64,000 nt of DNA. It comes from Verrucomicrobiota bacterium (lineage in GTDB: Bacteria > Verrucomicrobiota > Verrucomicrobiia > Opitutales > Opitutaceae). The stretch is taken from the NCBI GenBank assembly GCA_023416735.1, contig JAEZGX010000017.1, positions 137,641 through 201,640 on the forward strand, read 5' to 3'. The notes beneath the pieces are model-generated. The model ran no database searches, was not told where the DNA came from, and saw nothing but the letters and a program-made list of their open reading frames with translations. Of this stretch, positions 45,601-54,948 are shown piece after piece (the first letter of the stretch is position 1; each line of letters starts with the position of its first letter). Both the position numbers and the translations under genes were made by a program.

Positions 45601-45654
45601 AAGAACACAGAGGCCCAATGGCATCCTCTGTGTTCTTCGCATTTCCGTGGTTCT
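45601..45654. repeat. Dispersed intergenic repeat (copy 2) with 13-bp inverted repeat
   Basis: AAGAACACAGAGG (45601-45613) and CCTCTGTGTTCTT (45625-45637) form a perfect 13-bp stem with an 11-base loop. TTCCGTGGTTC follows (45644-45654). Copies 1 (9349-9373) and 3 (52387-52464) share these words. Besides being a repeat it can act as a terminator before the DUF1080 gene. Confidence 0.6.
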
Positions 45655-45779
45655 AAATCGGTCGGCTCGCTCCGTGGAACGCCCCATCCGCCTCGTGTCG
45701 GGCAGGGCCTTTTCCGCGGATTAACGATGCAAACCAACTTCCGCTTCTTTTCTCCGCCGAAGCGTGCAAGCCTTGGACA

Positions 45780-47207
45780 ATGAGAAAAACGGCCCCGTTT
45801 CTTCATCTTGCTTTCGCTCTTTTCTTCGCGGTTTCCGCCTCCGCCGCCCAGCCGCCCGCCACCCCTCTCTTCAACGGCGTCGATTTCTCCGGTTGGGTGA
45901 AGCGCGGCGGCGACGCCACTTACACCATCGAAGGAAACGAGATCGTCGGGACCTCCGTCGCCGGCACGCCCAACACCTTCCTCTGCACCGAAAAGACCTA
46001 CGGCGATTTCATCCTGGAATACGAATTCAAGGTTAGCCCGCGGCTGAACTCAGGCGTCCAAATCCGTAGCGAGAGCTTCGATACGCTCCGCGAGATCCAA
46101 TGGGAGGGCAAGACCATCACCATCCCGGCCCACCGCGTTCATGGCTACCAGATCGAGATCGATCCCGAAGTGCCGCGCAAACGCATGTGGAGCGGCGGAA
46201 TCTACGATGAGGCGCGGCGGGGCTGGTTGTATCCATCGCCCAATGACGCGGACCAGAAGGCGAAGTTCAGCGAGCAAGGCATCCGAATCTTCAAACCGGA
46301 GGACTGGAATCACGTGCGCGTCGAGGCCATCGGGGACTCCATCAAGACCTGGCTCAACGGCGCACCCTGCGCCGACCTAAAAGACTCGATGACGCCGCGC
46401 GGCTTCATCGCCTTGCAGGTTCACAGCATCGGCAAGGACCCCGAGCAGAACGGCGCGCAGGTGCGCTGGCGGAATCTTCGCATCATCGATCTCACGCCGG
46501 CTCCAAACACCCTCAGCGCCGCGGAAAAGGCAGCCGGATGGCGACTGCTCTGGGACGGCAAAACCACCGAGGGGTGGCGAAGTGCCAAAGCGGATACATT
46601 TCCCGCCCGCGGGTGGGAAATCGCCGATGGCGTCCTGAGCGTGCTCGCGAGCGATGGCGGAGAATCCACCGCCGGCGGCGACATCATCACGAAGGAGCGT
46701 TTCTCGCAGTTCGAACTGCTGGTCGATTTCAAGATCACCCCGGGCGCGAACAGCGGGATCAAATACTTCGTTCAGCCAAACCTCTCCCCCATCGATCCCG
46801 TCACGGGCAAGCCCGCTCCCGTCGGCTCGGCGATCGGCTTGGAATTCCAGATTCTCGACGACGCGCGCCATCCCGACGCCAAAGGCGGGCGCGACGGCAA
46901 CCGCACTGTCGGTTCGCTCTACGACCTGATCACCGCGTCCGCGGACAAGCAGCCGAGCCCGATCGACGAATGGAACACCGCCCGTATCGTCGTCACCGAT
47001 CGCCACGTCGAGCACTGGCTCAACGGCCGCAGACTGCTCGATTACGAGCGCGGCTCGGCCAAGTTCCGCGGCCAGGTAGCCGCCAGCAAATACAACACCA
47101 TCCCCGGTTTCGGCGAGTGGACCGACGGTCACATCCTGCTGCAGGATCACGGGGACAAGGTCTCCTTTCGCAATCTCAAGATCCGCGTTCCAGCCCCTCA
47201 ACCCTGA
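45780..47207 (+). CDS. Double DUF1080 (3-keto-disaccharide hydrolase-type) secreted protein
   Basis: A 475-residue secreted protein (signal peptide about 1-22) with two DUF1080 (concanavalin-like) domains, about 25-238 and 245-470. Each has the family's G-V/D-F-S-G-W start, D-F-I-L-E-Y-E-F-K (first copy) or Q-F-E-L-L-V-D-F-K (second), N-S-G-V/I and a V-E-H-W-L-N-G / I-K-T-W-L-N-G strand. Pfam names this family 3-keto-disaccharide hydrolase; members have been described as 3-keto-glycoside-cleaving enzymes. Seven bases separate it from the Gfo/Idh/MocA gene, so the two are co-transcribed. Confidence 0.9.
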   Translation: MRKTAPFLHLAFALFFAVSASAAQPPATPLFNGVDFSGWVKRGGDATYTIEGNEIVGTSVAGTPNTFLCTEKTYGDFILEYEFKVSPRLNSGVQIRSESFDTLREIQWEGKTITIPAHRVHGYQIEIDPEVPRKRMWSGGIYDEARRGWLYPSPNDADQKAKFSEQGIRIFKPEDWNHVRVEAIGDSIKTWLNGAPCADLKDSMTPRGFIALQVHSIGKDPEQNGAQVRWRNLRIIDLTPAPNTLSAAEKAAGWRLLWDGKTTEGWRSAKADTFPARGWEIADGVLSVLASDGGESTAGGDIITKERFSQFELLVDFKITPGANSGIKYFVQPNLSPIDPVTGKPAPVGSAIGLEFQILDDARHPDAKGGRDGNRTVGSLYDLITASADKQPSPIDEWNTARIVVTDRHVEHWLNGRRLLDYERGSAKFRGQVAASKYNTIPGFGEWTDGHILLQDHGDKVSFRNLKIRVPAPQP

Positions 47208-47214
47208 CGATATC

Positions 47215-48651
47215 ATGCAACGTTCCAGTCACTCACAGCCATCCGCCGCTCCGCAGTTTTCACGTTTCAGCCGTCGTGCTTTCATCAAAGGCGCGCTCGC
47301 AACAGGCGCATGGTCACTCGTCTCCCCGGGACTGCTGCGCGCCTCGTCGGGCGACAAAGTGAGGCTCGCGTGCGTCGGAATCGGCAATCGCGGCGCGCAG
47401 GTCATCAACGCCTTCCAAGCCACCGGCCTCGCGGAGATGGTCGCGTTTTGCGACACCGAGTTGGGCGAGCCGCACACGCGCGAGATCCTGGAGAAGTTTC
47501 CCGATGTGCCGCGCTATCGCGATTTCCGGCGGATGTTCGATCGCGTGGGCCGCGACATCGACGCCGTCAGCATCGCCACGCCGGACTTCTCCCACTTCCC
47601 CATCGCCATGCTCGCCATGTCGCTCGGCAAACACGTTTACGTCGAGAAGCCGATGGCGCACAGCTTCCGCCAGATCGAGCTGATGATGGCGGCGGAAAAG
47701 AAATACAAGGTGGCCTGCCAGATGGGCAACCAGGGCCATTCCGACGCGAATTATTTTCAGTTCAAAACGTGGAGCGACGCCGGAATCATCAAAAACGTGA
47801 CGAAGATCACTGCGTTCATGAACAACCCGCGCCGCTGGCACGGCATGAATGTCTCCGGTTACCTGGCGGAGGAACCTACTCCCGTAACGCTCGACTGGGA
47901 CGCCTGGCTCACCACCGCGGAACAACACCCTTACAACACCGGATATCTCAACGGCGAATGGCGGTCGTGGTTCGACTTCGGCAACGGCGCGCTCGGCGAT
48001 TGGGGCGCGCACATCATCGACACGGCGCACGAATTCCTCGATCTCGGTTTGCCGACGGAGGTGATCCCGACGCTCGAAGGCTACAGCCCGTTCATCTTCC
48101 CTCAGGCTTCGACGCTGGCGTTCAAATTCCCCGCGCGCGGACAACAGCCGCCCGTCGAAATCACGTGGTATGACGGCCAGAACAACCTTCCTCCGCTCCC
48201 CGAGAACATGGGCGATTCCGTGACCGATTCCGACATCCCGCCGCCCTCGCGCGGCGCAGCCGAACCGGAAAAGAAGACACGTCCGCCGGGCAAGGTCATC
48301 TACGGCGAGGGTTTCACGTTCAAAGGAGGATCTCACGGCAGCACCCTGGAGATTATTTCCCAAGAGGCGGCCAACGACCTCGCTCCCACCCTGCCGGAGG
48401 TGCCGCAGAGCCCGTCGAATCACTACGCGAATTTTCTGAAAGCGGCGAAAGGCGAAGAGAAGACGCGCTCAAATTTCGCGGTCGCCGGCCCGCTCTGTCA
48501 GGCGATGGCCCTGGGCATCGTCGCCCAACGCGTGAACGCGCCTTTGAAATTCGATCGCGCCACAAAACGGATCACTAATCACTCCGTCGCCGACGCCCTC
48601 TTGGACGGCCCGCCGCCGCGCCCGGACTGGGAGCAGTATTACAAACTGTAA
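47215..48651 (+). CDS. Tat-exported Gfo/Idh/MocA family oxidoreductase
   Basis: A 478-residue NAD(P)-type oxidoreductase with an N-terminal twin-arginine-like signal (F-S-R-R-A-F-I-K-G, about 18-26) and a hydrophobic stretch. The Rossmann fold starts at R-L-A-C-V-G-I-G-N-R-G (about 45-55). E-K-P-M-A-H-S (about 144-150) is the Gfo/Idh/MocA catalytic Lys-Pro motif, and a C-terminal alpha/beta domain follows. Periplasmic members usually carry a tightly bound cofactor; they catalyse C3 oxidation/reduction in ThuB-like and 3-keto-glycoside pathways. Next to DUF1080, ThuA and a sugar-epimerase-like TIM barrel, that role is likely here. Confidence 0.9.
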   Translation: MQRSSHSQPSAAPQFSRFSRRAFIKGALATGAWSLVSPGLLRASSGDKVRLACVGIGNRGAQVINAFQATGLAEMVAFCDTELGEPHTREILEKFPDVPRYRDFRRMFDRVGRDIDAVSIATPDFSHFPIAMLAMSLGKHVYVEKPMAHSFRQIELMMAAEKKYKVACQMGNQGHSDANYFQFKTWSDAGIIKNVTKITAFMNNPRRWHGMNVSGYLAEEPTPVTLDWDAWLTTAEQHPYNTGYLNGEWRSWFDFGNGALGDWGAHIIDTAHEFLDLGLPTEVIPTLEGYSPFIFPQASTLAFKFPARGQQPPVEITWYDGQNNLPPLPENMGDSVTDSDIPPPSRGAAEPEKKTRPPGKVIYGEGFTFKGGSHGSTLEIISQEAANDLAPTLPEVPQSPSNHYANFLKAAKGEEKTRSNFAVAGPLCQAMALGIVAQRVNAPLKFDRATKRITNHSVADALLDGPPPRPDWEQYYKL

Positions 48652-48704
48652 GTCATCGCAGCGAAGCCACCGCCCGCCGCACACCGGTTCGACGCTCCTC
48701 TGTT

Positions 48705-49496
48705 TTAGTCGCGCGTCGATCCGGCGTCTTCAGACCTGCCATTCGGTTCAAAACCGAGCACCTCGAGATCGCCCATCTCGACCACGCCTTGCCTGGCCTC
48801 GTCGGCGTTCAGCAACACGGGCGAGTCGGACATCCGCCCGATCTGCGGTCCCGCCGCCACGAGCATCGCCGGCAGCGCCGCGGCCATCGATTTCCCGTTC
48901 GCGGGAAGCGCGATGCGCGTTTGCCAATAGATGATCGGCTTGGTCGTGCTCGCTGATTGGTATTCGAACGCCGTCACAATGATCCCGTAATTCGCAATGC
49001 TGGCGCCATCGAGCACCGCCTGGATCGTCCGCGAACGAAAACCGCGGCGCCATACTTCGGGACCCAACATGCCCGGAAAACTCGGCGCCGCGATATCCTG
49101 ATCGGAATTGTAGCCGAGGAACCACAAGAGATCGCCGCTGGAGGGCTGAAGATAGCCCCATTGCAGCACGAGGTAGAGCGTCGGTTCGTTCACGCCCGGT
49201 CGCGCGCCAAGATACCCTTGCTTCGCGAGCACCTTCGCCACGAAACGGGTTATCTCTTCCTCGTCGGGCAACTTATCACCGCGCAACGACCCCAGCTTCG
49301 CTCCGAGAGAACGCCCGAGATAATAGACGGACCGCTCCGGACTCGGCGGTTCCAACTCACGTCCTTCAGGCGTCGTGTCCGTCGCGACAATCACATCGCC
49401 CCACGTGTTCGAAAACAGGCTGAACCCCGCGGCGGCCGGCACTCCCATCGCCAGTGCAACCACCAACATCGCAAGACCGGGACGCCGAAAGGTCAT
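48705..49496 (-). CDS. Hypothetical secreted protein (263 aa)
   Basis: Not recognised. ATG 49496 (M-T-F-R-R-P-G-L-A) gives a good signal peptide (about 1-24), better than the longer frame starting at 49580. The mature part is mixed alpha/beta with several aromatic-rich strands (L-Y-L-V-L-Q-W-G-Y-L, I-I-Y-W-Q-T-R-I-A-L). No cysteines or catalytic motifs stand out. It is convergent with the Gfo/Idh/MocA gene and followed by the carboxylesterase gene on the same strand; a link to the glycan cluster is not evident. Confidence 0.6.
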   Translation of the reverse strand: MTFRRPGLAMLVVALAMGVPAAAGFSLFSNTWGDVIVATDTTPEGRELEPPSPERSVYYLGRSLGAKLGSLRGDKLPDEEEITRFVAKVLAKQGYLGARPGVNEPTLYLVLQWGYLQPSSGDLLWFLGYNSDQDIAAPSFPGMLGPEVWRRGFRSRTIQAVLDGASIANYGIIVTAFEYQSASTTKPIIYWQTRIALPANGKSMAAALPAMLVAAGPQIGRMSDSPVLLNADEARQGVVEMGDLEVLGFEPNGRSEDAGSTRD

Positions 49497-49610
49497 GCGA
49501 TGAACCTGATTCAGATTCGCGACCAAGTCCAGAATTCGTCTCCGCGACGATCGCAGAGTTAAACAACTCCGAATCGACACGCATGCCCGCGAACCTCCAG
49601 GGCCGCGTTC

Positions 49611-51161
49611 TCAATCCGCCCAAGCCGCGCCTTCCGGCGTGCGGCGCCAGGCGAAATAGTCATCGAGCACTTCGAGACTCTTCGCACTCGGCACGGCACC
49701 GACAAACGCACCGTTGCGGAAATGCATCACCTTTCCGTCGCGCTCGGTGAAGCGCGGCCAGGCCGGCACGCCAGGACCATTCGGATCGGCGCGCTTGGCG
49801 AAGTTTGTCCAGTAGGTCGCAACGATCTCCGAGATCGCAAGATCGTCCGCGGTGATCTCCGGTTTCTCGCGCTCGAGCGTCTGAAACACATACGGCACGT
49901 CCACGCCGTGAGGCATCCCATGATCGGACTGCGGCGAGTCGGGCGCGCGCTCGGGATGCTGATCGAAATAATAGTAGAACACGTTGGATTTTCCGGTGCG
50001 CGCCTGGAGTCGCGCCCAGCTCCAGGTCTGCCAGCCAAACGCGGCATCGCGCATGAGATTGCGCGCGGTCTTCGTCACGCAGTCACCATCCGGCGGATAC
50101 GCGGCGATCAATCGTTCGGCGAACGGGCCATAACGCTTTTTCACGTTGGCGGTGTATTCCGCCGCGTCTTTGTCGCGCGCAAAGCTCAAACCTTCGTCGG
50201 AGTTGTAGCCGACGAGAATCGGCACGTCGTTGTAGTTGCCCGCGGAATACAACTTGTGCTGGTCGTCCGGAATGATCCAGCCGTCGACAATCGGCCAGGC
50301 TGCGCCGCTGCCCCACCCGGCTGGCAAATTATCGGGCGACACTTTGCGCAGATCCGCGATCGACGACACCCCGGCCTTCTGCGCATAGGCCACGCCGGAT
50401 TGTTCGGCCTGCGCGAGCGTGCGCATGTTTTCTCCGGGATAAGTCGTGGGCCGCGTCGGCCCGAACGAGCCGCCGCTTTGCGAAATCGCGCCGTGAAAAA
50501 GTCCTTTCGCTTCCGGAGACGCGCAGAGCATGCTCACCGCAATCCCGCCCGCGGACTCGCCAAAGATCGTCACCCGATCCGGATCGCCGCCAAAGGCGGC
50601 GATGTTGTTCTTCACCCAGCGCAGACCGGCGATCATGTCCTGCAAGCCGTAGTTGCCGGAAACCTTGTGCGGCGATTCGGCGCTCAGCTCGGGATGCGCG
50701 AGAAACCCGAGCGGGCCGACGCGATAGTTGATCGTGACGAGGACGACGCCTTTGCGCGCGAGGTGCTCGCCATTGTGCGTCGGCGTGGAGTTCGAGCCGA
50801 AGGAAAATCCGCCGCCATAGATCCAAACGAGCACCGGCACGCGTTCGTTCGCCGACTTCGCGGGCGTCCAGATATTCAAATAAAGGCAATCTTCGCTCAC
50901 GTGCCCCTTGCCGTCGCCTTGATAAGGATCGGGCGCAAACGCGATGGTCTCGCGCACGCCCTCCCATTTCGCCGCGGGCTGCGGCGCGCGCCAGCGGAGT
51001 TCGCCCACCGGCGGCGCGGCGAAAGGAATGCCCCGATACACGGTGAGATCCTTTTCGACCACACCTTGCACACGGCCGTATTCGGTCGCGACTGGCGCCG
51101 GAGATTGGGCCAACATCGTCGCGGTCAACGCCGCGAACAGAGCGAGAGGCTTCAGGTTCAT
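49611..51161 (-). CDS. Type-B carboxylesterase
   Basis: A 516-residue secreted serine esterase (signal peptide about 1-20). E-D-C-L-Y-L-N-I-W (90-98) and the oxyanion Y-G-G-G-F-S-F-G (115-122) precede the nucleophile S203 in F-G-E-S-A-G-G. G-Y-N-S-D-E and D-H-G-M-P-H-G supply the Glu/Asp and His region. Such enzymes hydrolyse carboxylic esters, including acetyl or aryl esters on plant polymers. The stop of the next esterase gene (51174) is 12 bases upstream of this start, so the two probably share a transcript. Confidence 0.9.
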   Translation of the reverse strand: MNLKPLALFAALTATMLAQSPAPVATEYGRVQGVVEKDLTVYRGIPFAAPPVGELRWRAPQPAAKWEGVRETIAFAPDPYQGDGKGHVSEDCLYLNIWTPAKSANERVPVLVWIYGGGFSFGSNSTPTHNGEHLARKGVVLVTINYRVGPLGFLAHPELSAESPHKVSGNYGLQDMIAGLRWVKNNIAAFGGDPDRVTIFGESAGGIAVSMLCASPEAKGLFHGAISQSGGSFGPTRPTTYPGENMRTLAQAEQSGVAYAQKAGVSSIADLRKVSPDNLPAGWGSGAAWPIVDGWIIPDDQHKLYSAGNYNDVPILVGYNSDEGLSFARDKDAAEYTANVKKRYGPFAERLIAAYPPDGDCVTKTARNLMRDAAFGWQTWSWARLQARTGKSNVFYYYFDQHPERAPDSPQSDHGMPHGVDVPYVFQTLEREKPEITADDLAISEIVATYWTNFAKRADPNGPGVPAWPRFTERDGKVMHFRNGAFVGAVPSAKSLEVLDDYFAWRRTPEGAAWAD

Positions 51162-51173
51162 GATCGAAAAGCG

Positions 51174-52364
51174 TCAGCGCTGGCGCCAGAGGTTCGGCAG
51201 AAAACGTTCGTGGAGGAGATGCCGCCACGTCGACCAATCGTGGCCGCCGTATCCGCCGACATAATACTCGTGCTCGATCCCGTGTTTCTCGAGCGCCTGG
51301 CGGAGATTCTCGCTGCGCTCGCCGAACCGGCCCGCGGCTTCGACCGTCCCGAGTCCGACGAAGAGATAATCGATCTTCGCGTTGACGTCGGGCGTAGTGA
51401 GGAAGGTCGCGAACGACTTCTCGGTCTCGGAATCGCCCGCGCTCAGGACGCCGAAGTTGGCGAAGAGATCGAGCGAGTTGAACCCGACGAACATCGTATG
51501 GCGTCCGCCCATTGAAAGACCGGACAACGCGCGACCTTTCGGGTCGCGCCGCACGGAATACTCGCGTTCGACCAGCGGAATCACGTGCTGCCGAAGCTCG
51601 GCTTCGAACTTTTCGAACGTGAGCTCCACGTGCTTCGGATGATTGCGATGCACGACTTGATTATTGGGAATCACGATCACCATCGGTTCCGCCTTTTTCT
51701 CGGCGAGCAGGTTGTCCATGATGAAGTTCACGCGTCCGTCGTAGATCCAGTTGTGCGGCAATTCGCCGCTGCCCCCGACGAGATAGAGCACGGGATACGT
51801 CTTCGAACGGTCGTAACCCGGCGGCGTGTAAACGTAGAGATCGCGTTCGCCGTCGGTGACGTTCGAGCGATAGATGTGACGCGTGATCGCGCCATGCGGG
51901 ACGTTGCGCGCATCGTAATACGCAGGACCGTCGCCATGCACGATGAGCTGGCTGTAAGGCGGCATGCCGGTAAACGCCGCCTGCGTGTTACTCGGATCCG
52001 CCACTTGCACGCCATCGATGCGGATCAGGTAAGCATACATGTCGGGACGCAGCGGTCCGATTTTGAGCGTCCAAATGCCGTCCTCACCTTTGGTGAACGG
52101 CAGCGTCTCGCCCCAGTTGCGTCCTACTGCCGCCAATACAGCGCCGTTGAGTTCGACCTTCTGCGCTGCGGGCGCCTTCACGCGAAACGTGACCGTGCGG
52201 TCGTCGTGGACCTCGGGCGAATTCAGCGGAGCGCTAAACGGAATCAGGTTTTCCGTGTTTCGTTGCGGATTCCAGTCGAGGTTCACGTTGGCCTGTTGGG
52301 CGAACGTGGCCGCCGGTGCGAACAACACGGCAGCGATGAGGAGGGGTTTGAGGTGAGCGTTCAT
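51174..52364 (-). CDS. CE1-like esterase with N-terminal beta domain
   Basis: A 396-residue secreted esterase (signal peptide about 1-22). N-terminal E-set domain (about 30-140; V-T-F-R-V-K-A-P-A-A-Q-K-V-E-L-N-G) and CE1 domain (about 155-396) with V-Y-T-P-P-G-Y, G-L-S-M-G-G-R (nucleophile Ser about 283) and a C-terminal G-G-Y-G-G-H-D-W. It resembles the proteins at 35107 and 37063 and is the fourth CE1-like copy in the window. Feruloyl or acetyl esters are probable substrates. Confidence 0.85.
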   Translation of the reverse strand: MNAHLKPLLIAAVLFAPAATFAQQANVNLDWNPQRNTENLIPFSAPLNSPEVHDDRTVTFRVKAPAAQKVELNGAVLAAVGRNWGETLPFTKGEDGIWTLKIGPLRPDMYAYLIRIDGVQVADPSNTQAAFTGMPPYSQLIVHGDGPAYYDARNVPHGAITRHIYRSNVTDGERDLYVYTPPGYDRSKTYPVLYLVGGSGELPHNWIYDGRVNFIMDNLLAEKKAEPMVIVIPNNQVVHRNHPKHVELTFEKFEAELRQHVIPLVEREYSVRRDPKGRALSGLSMGGRHTMFVGFNSLDLFANFGVLSAGDSETEKSFATFLTTPDVNAKIDYLFVGLGTVEAAGRFGERSENLRQALEKHGIEHEYYVGGYGGHDWSTWRHLLHERFLPNLWRQR

Positions 52365-52386
52365 TGCAGAGGGACAATCAAGTTTG

Positions 52387-52464
52387 AACCACGGAAGAAC
52401 ACGAACTCACACGAATCCAGAGCAGGCGCAGATCGATGCCTCAGCCCCGAATCGTGTGAGTTCC
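52387..52464. repeat. Dispersed intergenic repeat (copy 3) with 12-bp inverted repeat
   Basis: GAACTCACACGA (52404-52415) pairs perfectly with TCGTGTGAGTTC (52453-52464). On the minus strand the adjacent 52387-52402 reads GTGTTCTTCCGTGGTT, the same words as copy 2 at 45630-45654. It lies between the esterase gene start (52364) and the alpha/beta-hydrolase stop (52489) and may terminate the latter transcript. Confidence 0.5.
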
Positions 52465-52488
52465 CGTCATCCGCAGTTCGTCAACGTG

Positions 52489-53286
52489 TTACTTGGCGAC
52501 GGGTGAGTTTCGGTCGTTCACCGCTTCCTGCATCAGGACGGAGAGCCCTTTCGGGTCTTCCAGCATGGCGGTGTGCGATCCGGGAAAGGTGCGAACCGTC
52601 CAACCGCGAGCGACGGCGTTTTTCCAGTTCTGATCGCGGGCAGCGCGTTCGGCGGGATCCTGACCCGCGGCGATGAAGGGCACGTAGGTGACGTTCAACT
52701 TGAACGCTTCCGGATTGTTGTAGGCGACCGGCTCCATCGAAGTGCCGATCGGATGACCGACATTGTGCGGATACTTCGTGGGATTTTCGTTCAACCACGA
52801 CTGCATCCGGCGGCCATTCTTGACGACCAGGTCCTTGGGCGGGCCGCCCTGGCGGGAGAATCCGCTCTCGCCGTCATTCGGCACCGCGGCATCGAAGAAC
52901 ATCACGTGCCGAATGCGTTCGGGAATACGATTCATCACGCCCGTGATGACGCGTCCACCGTAGCTGTGGCCGGTGAGGACCACGTCGTGCAGATCTTCGA
53001 AGAGGATCGTGTTCACGACATCGTTGATATGCGTCGTGAGATTGACGCCTTCTGCGCTGAGGTGCGATCGCTCGCCCAACGCGGTGAGCGTGACGCGATA
53101 GACGGTGTGGCCGTTTTCGAGGAGATACTTGCCGGTCTCCTTCCATTCGTAGCCGCCGGCGGTCGCGCCATGAACGATGACGAAGGTGTATTTTTCAGTC
53201 TGTGCCGCGGCACGGACGACGCCGGGCGCGAAAGCGACGAAGGCCGCAAGGAAGACGCACGCGAGGCGTCGCGATAGGAGTCTCAT
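52489..53286 (-). CDS. Secreted alpha/beta-hydrolase, MES/salicylate-esterase-like (paralog 2)
   Basis: A 265-residue secreted protein (signal peptide about 1-28). F-V-I-V-H-G-A-T-A-G-G-Y-E-W (35-48), S108 in T-G-H-S-Y-G-G and F-F-D-A-A-V-P-N-D-G-E give a complete-looking catalytic set, with G-S-H near the end. Extensive blocks are shared with the 36233 protein (H-I-N-D-V-V-N, F-E-D-L-H-D). It sits just downstream of the GH51 gene (35-bp gap), so it is probably co-expressed with the arabinofuranosidase. Ester substrate unknown. The longer in-frame extension upstream belongs to another frame of the GH51 gene. Confidence 0.8.
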   Translation of the reverse strand: MRLLSRRLACVFLAAFVAFAPGVVRAAAQTEKYTFVIVHGATAGGYEWKETGKYLLENGHTVYRVTLTALGERSHLSAEGVNLTTHINDVVNTILFEDLHDVVLTGHSYGGRVITGVMNRIPERIRHVMFFDAAVPNDGESGFSRQGGPPKDLVVKNGRRMQSWLNENPTKYPHNVGHPIGTSMEPVAYNNPEAFKLNVTYVPFIAAGQDPAERAARDQNWKNAVARGWTVRTFPGSHTAMLEDPKGLSVLMQEAVNDRNSPVAK

Positions 53287-53321
53287 GGGGTAAGAGGCGG
53301 AAGGCCGAAGCCCGGCCGCGA

Positions 53322-54875
53322 TTAATTTTGCAACGCGATTTCCAACTGCGTGAGCGAATGCGCCGGGAAGGTGTGGCTGATGCGATTGCCGGTGAACGTC
53401 AGATCGGTCGTCGCGATGCGGACCTTCTCCTCCGTGGCGGTGTTCGTGGACTGAATGGAGTCGGCGTGGATCAGATGAACCTTGGCCTTGCCGGTGTAGG
53501 TGCCGGATTGCAGTTCGATGTCGGTCGCTATCGCGTTGCTCTCGCTGCGGTTCACGACGTTCAGCACCAGCTTGCCCGTGGATTCGTTCAGCACCGCGGT
53601 GACGTCGAGGTAAGGGATGTCTTGGAAGACCTTGTTGCTGTAACTTTCGCACCGCGTGTGAACGTCGAGCGCGGTGCCGCGGGCATTGTTCGAATACAGA
53701 TAGAACGGATAATAGAGGGCGGTCTTGTAATCGCCGTCGGGCGTGATGCCGACGAGACTGGTGAGAAACGTGAGGTTCGCCATCTTGACGATGTCGGCGT
53801 GGCGGATGAACGAGTTCAGGTGCTGGGCGAGCAGGAGCGGACCCGCGAGGGTGTTGCCGCGCGCACCGTATTCGTCGAAGGAGATGTAGATCGGGCGGTC
53901 GGTTTCGGATTTGACCATGACCTTTTGGATCTGGCCCTTCGTGACCTGGATGATGCGGTCGATCTCCATGCCGAGCGACATTTCGTCGGCGAAGTTGGGA
54001 TTTTCGATTCCGCGCAAGACCTGGAAAACATAACGGTGCAGCGAGATGTAGTCGATGTAGCCGGCCATCTGATCGAGCACGTAATCGTTCCAATCGGTCC
54101 AGCCATCCTTGGGATCATACCGCTTCGTCACCAACGGATAGTTGGAGGCGCCGGCGGCGATCAGCTTGATGGACTCATCCACGCCGCGCATCATCTTCGC
54201 CGCTTCGATCGCGAACTTTGTGTAGTCTTCCTTGTTCTTGTGACCGAGCTGCCACGGACCGTCGGGCTCGTTGCCCAGCGCCCAATACTTCACGTTGAAC
54301 GGCTCGGCAGGCCCGTGCTTCACGCGGAGATCCGCGTAGTGGGTGCCCGCAGGGGCGTTGCAGTATTCCACCCAGTTGGCGGCATCCTGAATCGTGCCGG
54401 TGCCGGCGTTGATGCAGATGAAGTTTTCCGCGCCGACGAGATTGCAGAAGGTCGCGTATTCGTCGGTGCCCATCTGATTCGATTCCTTGCGCGTGCGCGA
54501 AAGGTCCAAACGGACGGGGCGCTGATCCTTCGGCCCGATGCCGTCCTCCCAGTTATAGCCGGACACGAAATTTCCGCCGGGCCAGCGGATGGCGGTCACT
54601 TTCAGATCCTTGATCTGTTGGAGGTATTCCTTCCGAAAACCGTTTTCGTCGGAGTGCGGCGAAGCCGGATCGTAGAGCGGTCCATACACAACGCGGAAGC
54701 GACTGTCGTCACCGCGGCTGAGAGGCTCGAGGAAGCTGCCGTAAATGTTGGGATCGATGGCGCTGATGGTGCGATCCAGGTCGATCTTGATCAGCGCGGG
54801 CTGCGCGGCAAAAAGGGTTCCGACGGTCGAGCCCGCGAGGAGGAGAGAGGAAACGAGAATGCTCAGTTTTTTCAC
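53322..54875 (-). CDS. Glycoside hydrolase family 51 alpha-L-arabinofuranosidase
   Basis: A 517-residue enzyme starting at GTG 54875, with a signal peptide (about 1-23), which is unusual for GH51 proteins that are often intracellular. Signatures: I-Y-G-S-F-L-E (N-terminal), R-W-P-G-G-N-F-V-S-G-Y-N-W (about 95-108), acid/base Glu in W-A-L-G-N-E-P-D-G-P-W (about 200) and nucleophile Glu in I-S-F-D-E-Y-G-A (about 333), then a C-terminal beta-sandwich. It removes arabinofuranose from arabinoxylan or arabinan. A palindrome lies 74 bases upstream (54949-54963). Confidence 0.92.
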   Translation of the reverse strand: MKKLSILVSSLLLAGSTVGTLFAAQPALIKIDLDRTISAIDPNIYGSFLEPLSRGDDSRFRVVYGPLYDPASPHSDENGFRKEYLQQIKDLKVTAIRWPGGNFVSGYNWEDGIGPKDQRPVRLDLSRTRKESNQMGTDEYATFCNLVGAENFICINAGTGTIQDAANWVEYCNAPAGTHYADLRVKHGPAEPFNVKYWALGNEPDGPWQLGHKNKEDYTKFAIEAAKMMRGVDESIKLIAAGASNYPLVTKRYDPKDGWTDWNDYVLDQMAGYIDYISLHRYVFQVLRGIENPNFADEMSLGMEIDRIIQVTKGQIQKVMVKSETDRPIYISFDEYGARGNTLAGPLLLAQHLNSFIRHADIVKMANLTFLTSLVGITPDGDYKTALYYPFYLYSNNARGTALDVHTRCESYSNKVFQDIPYLDVTAVLNESTGKLVLNVVNRSESNAIATDIELQSGTYTGKAKVHLIHADSIQSTNTATEEKVRIATTDLTFTGNRISHTFPAHSLTQLEIALQN

Positions 54876-54948
54876 GGGGTGAGCAGTTGGGGGTTAAGTT
54901 TAAAGGTGGGGAACACGCCGAGCATGGCGGGTAGTCGGTGTGAAAGTT

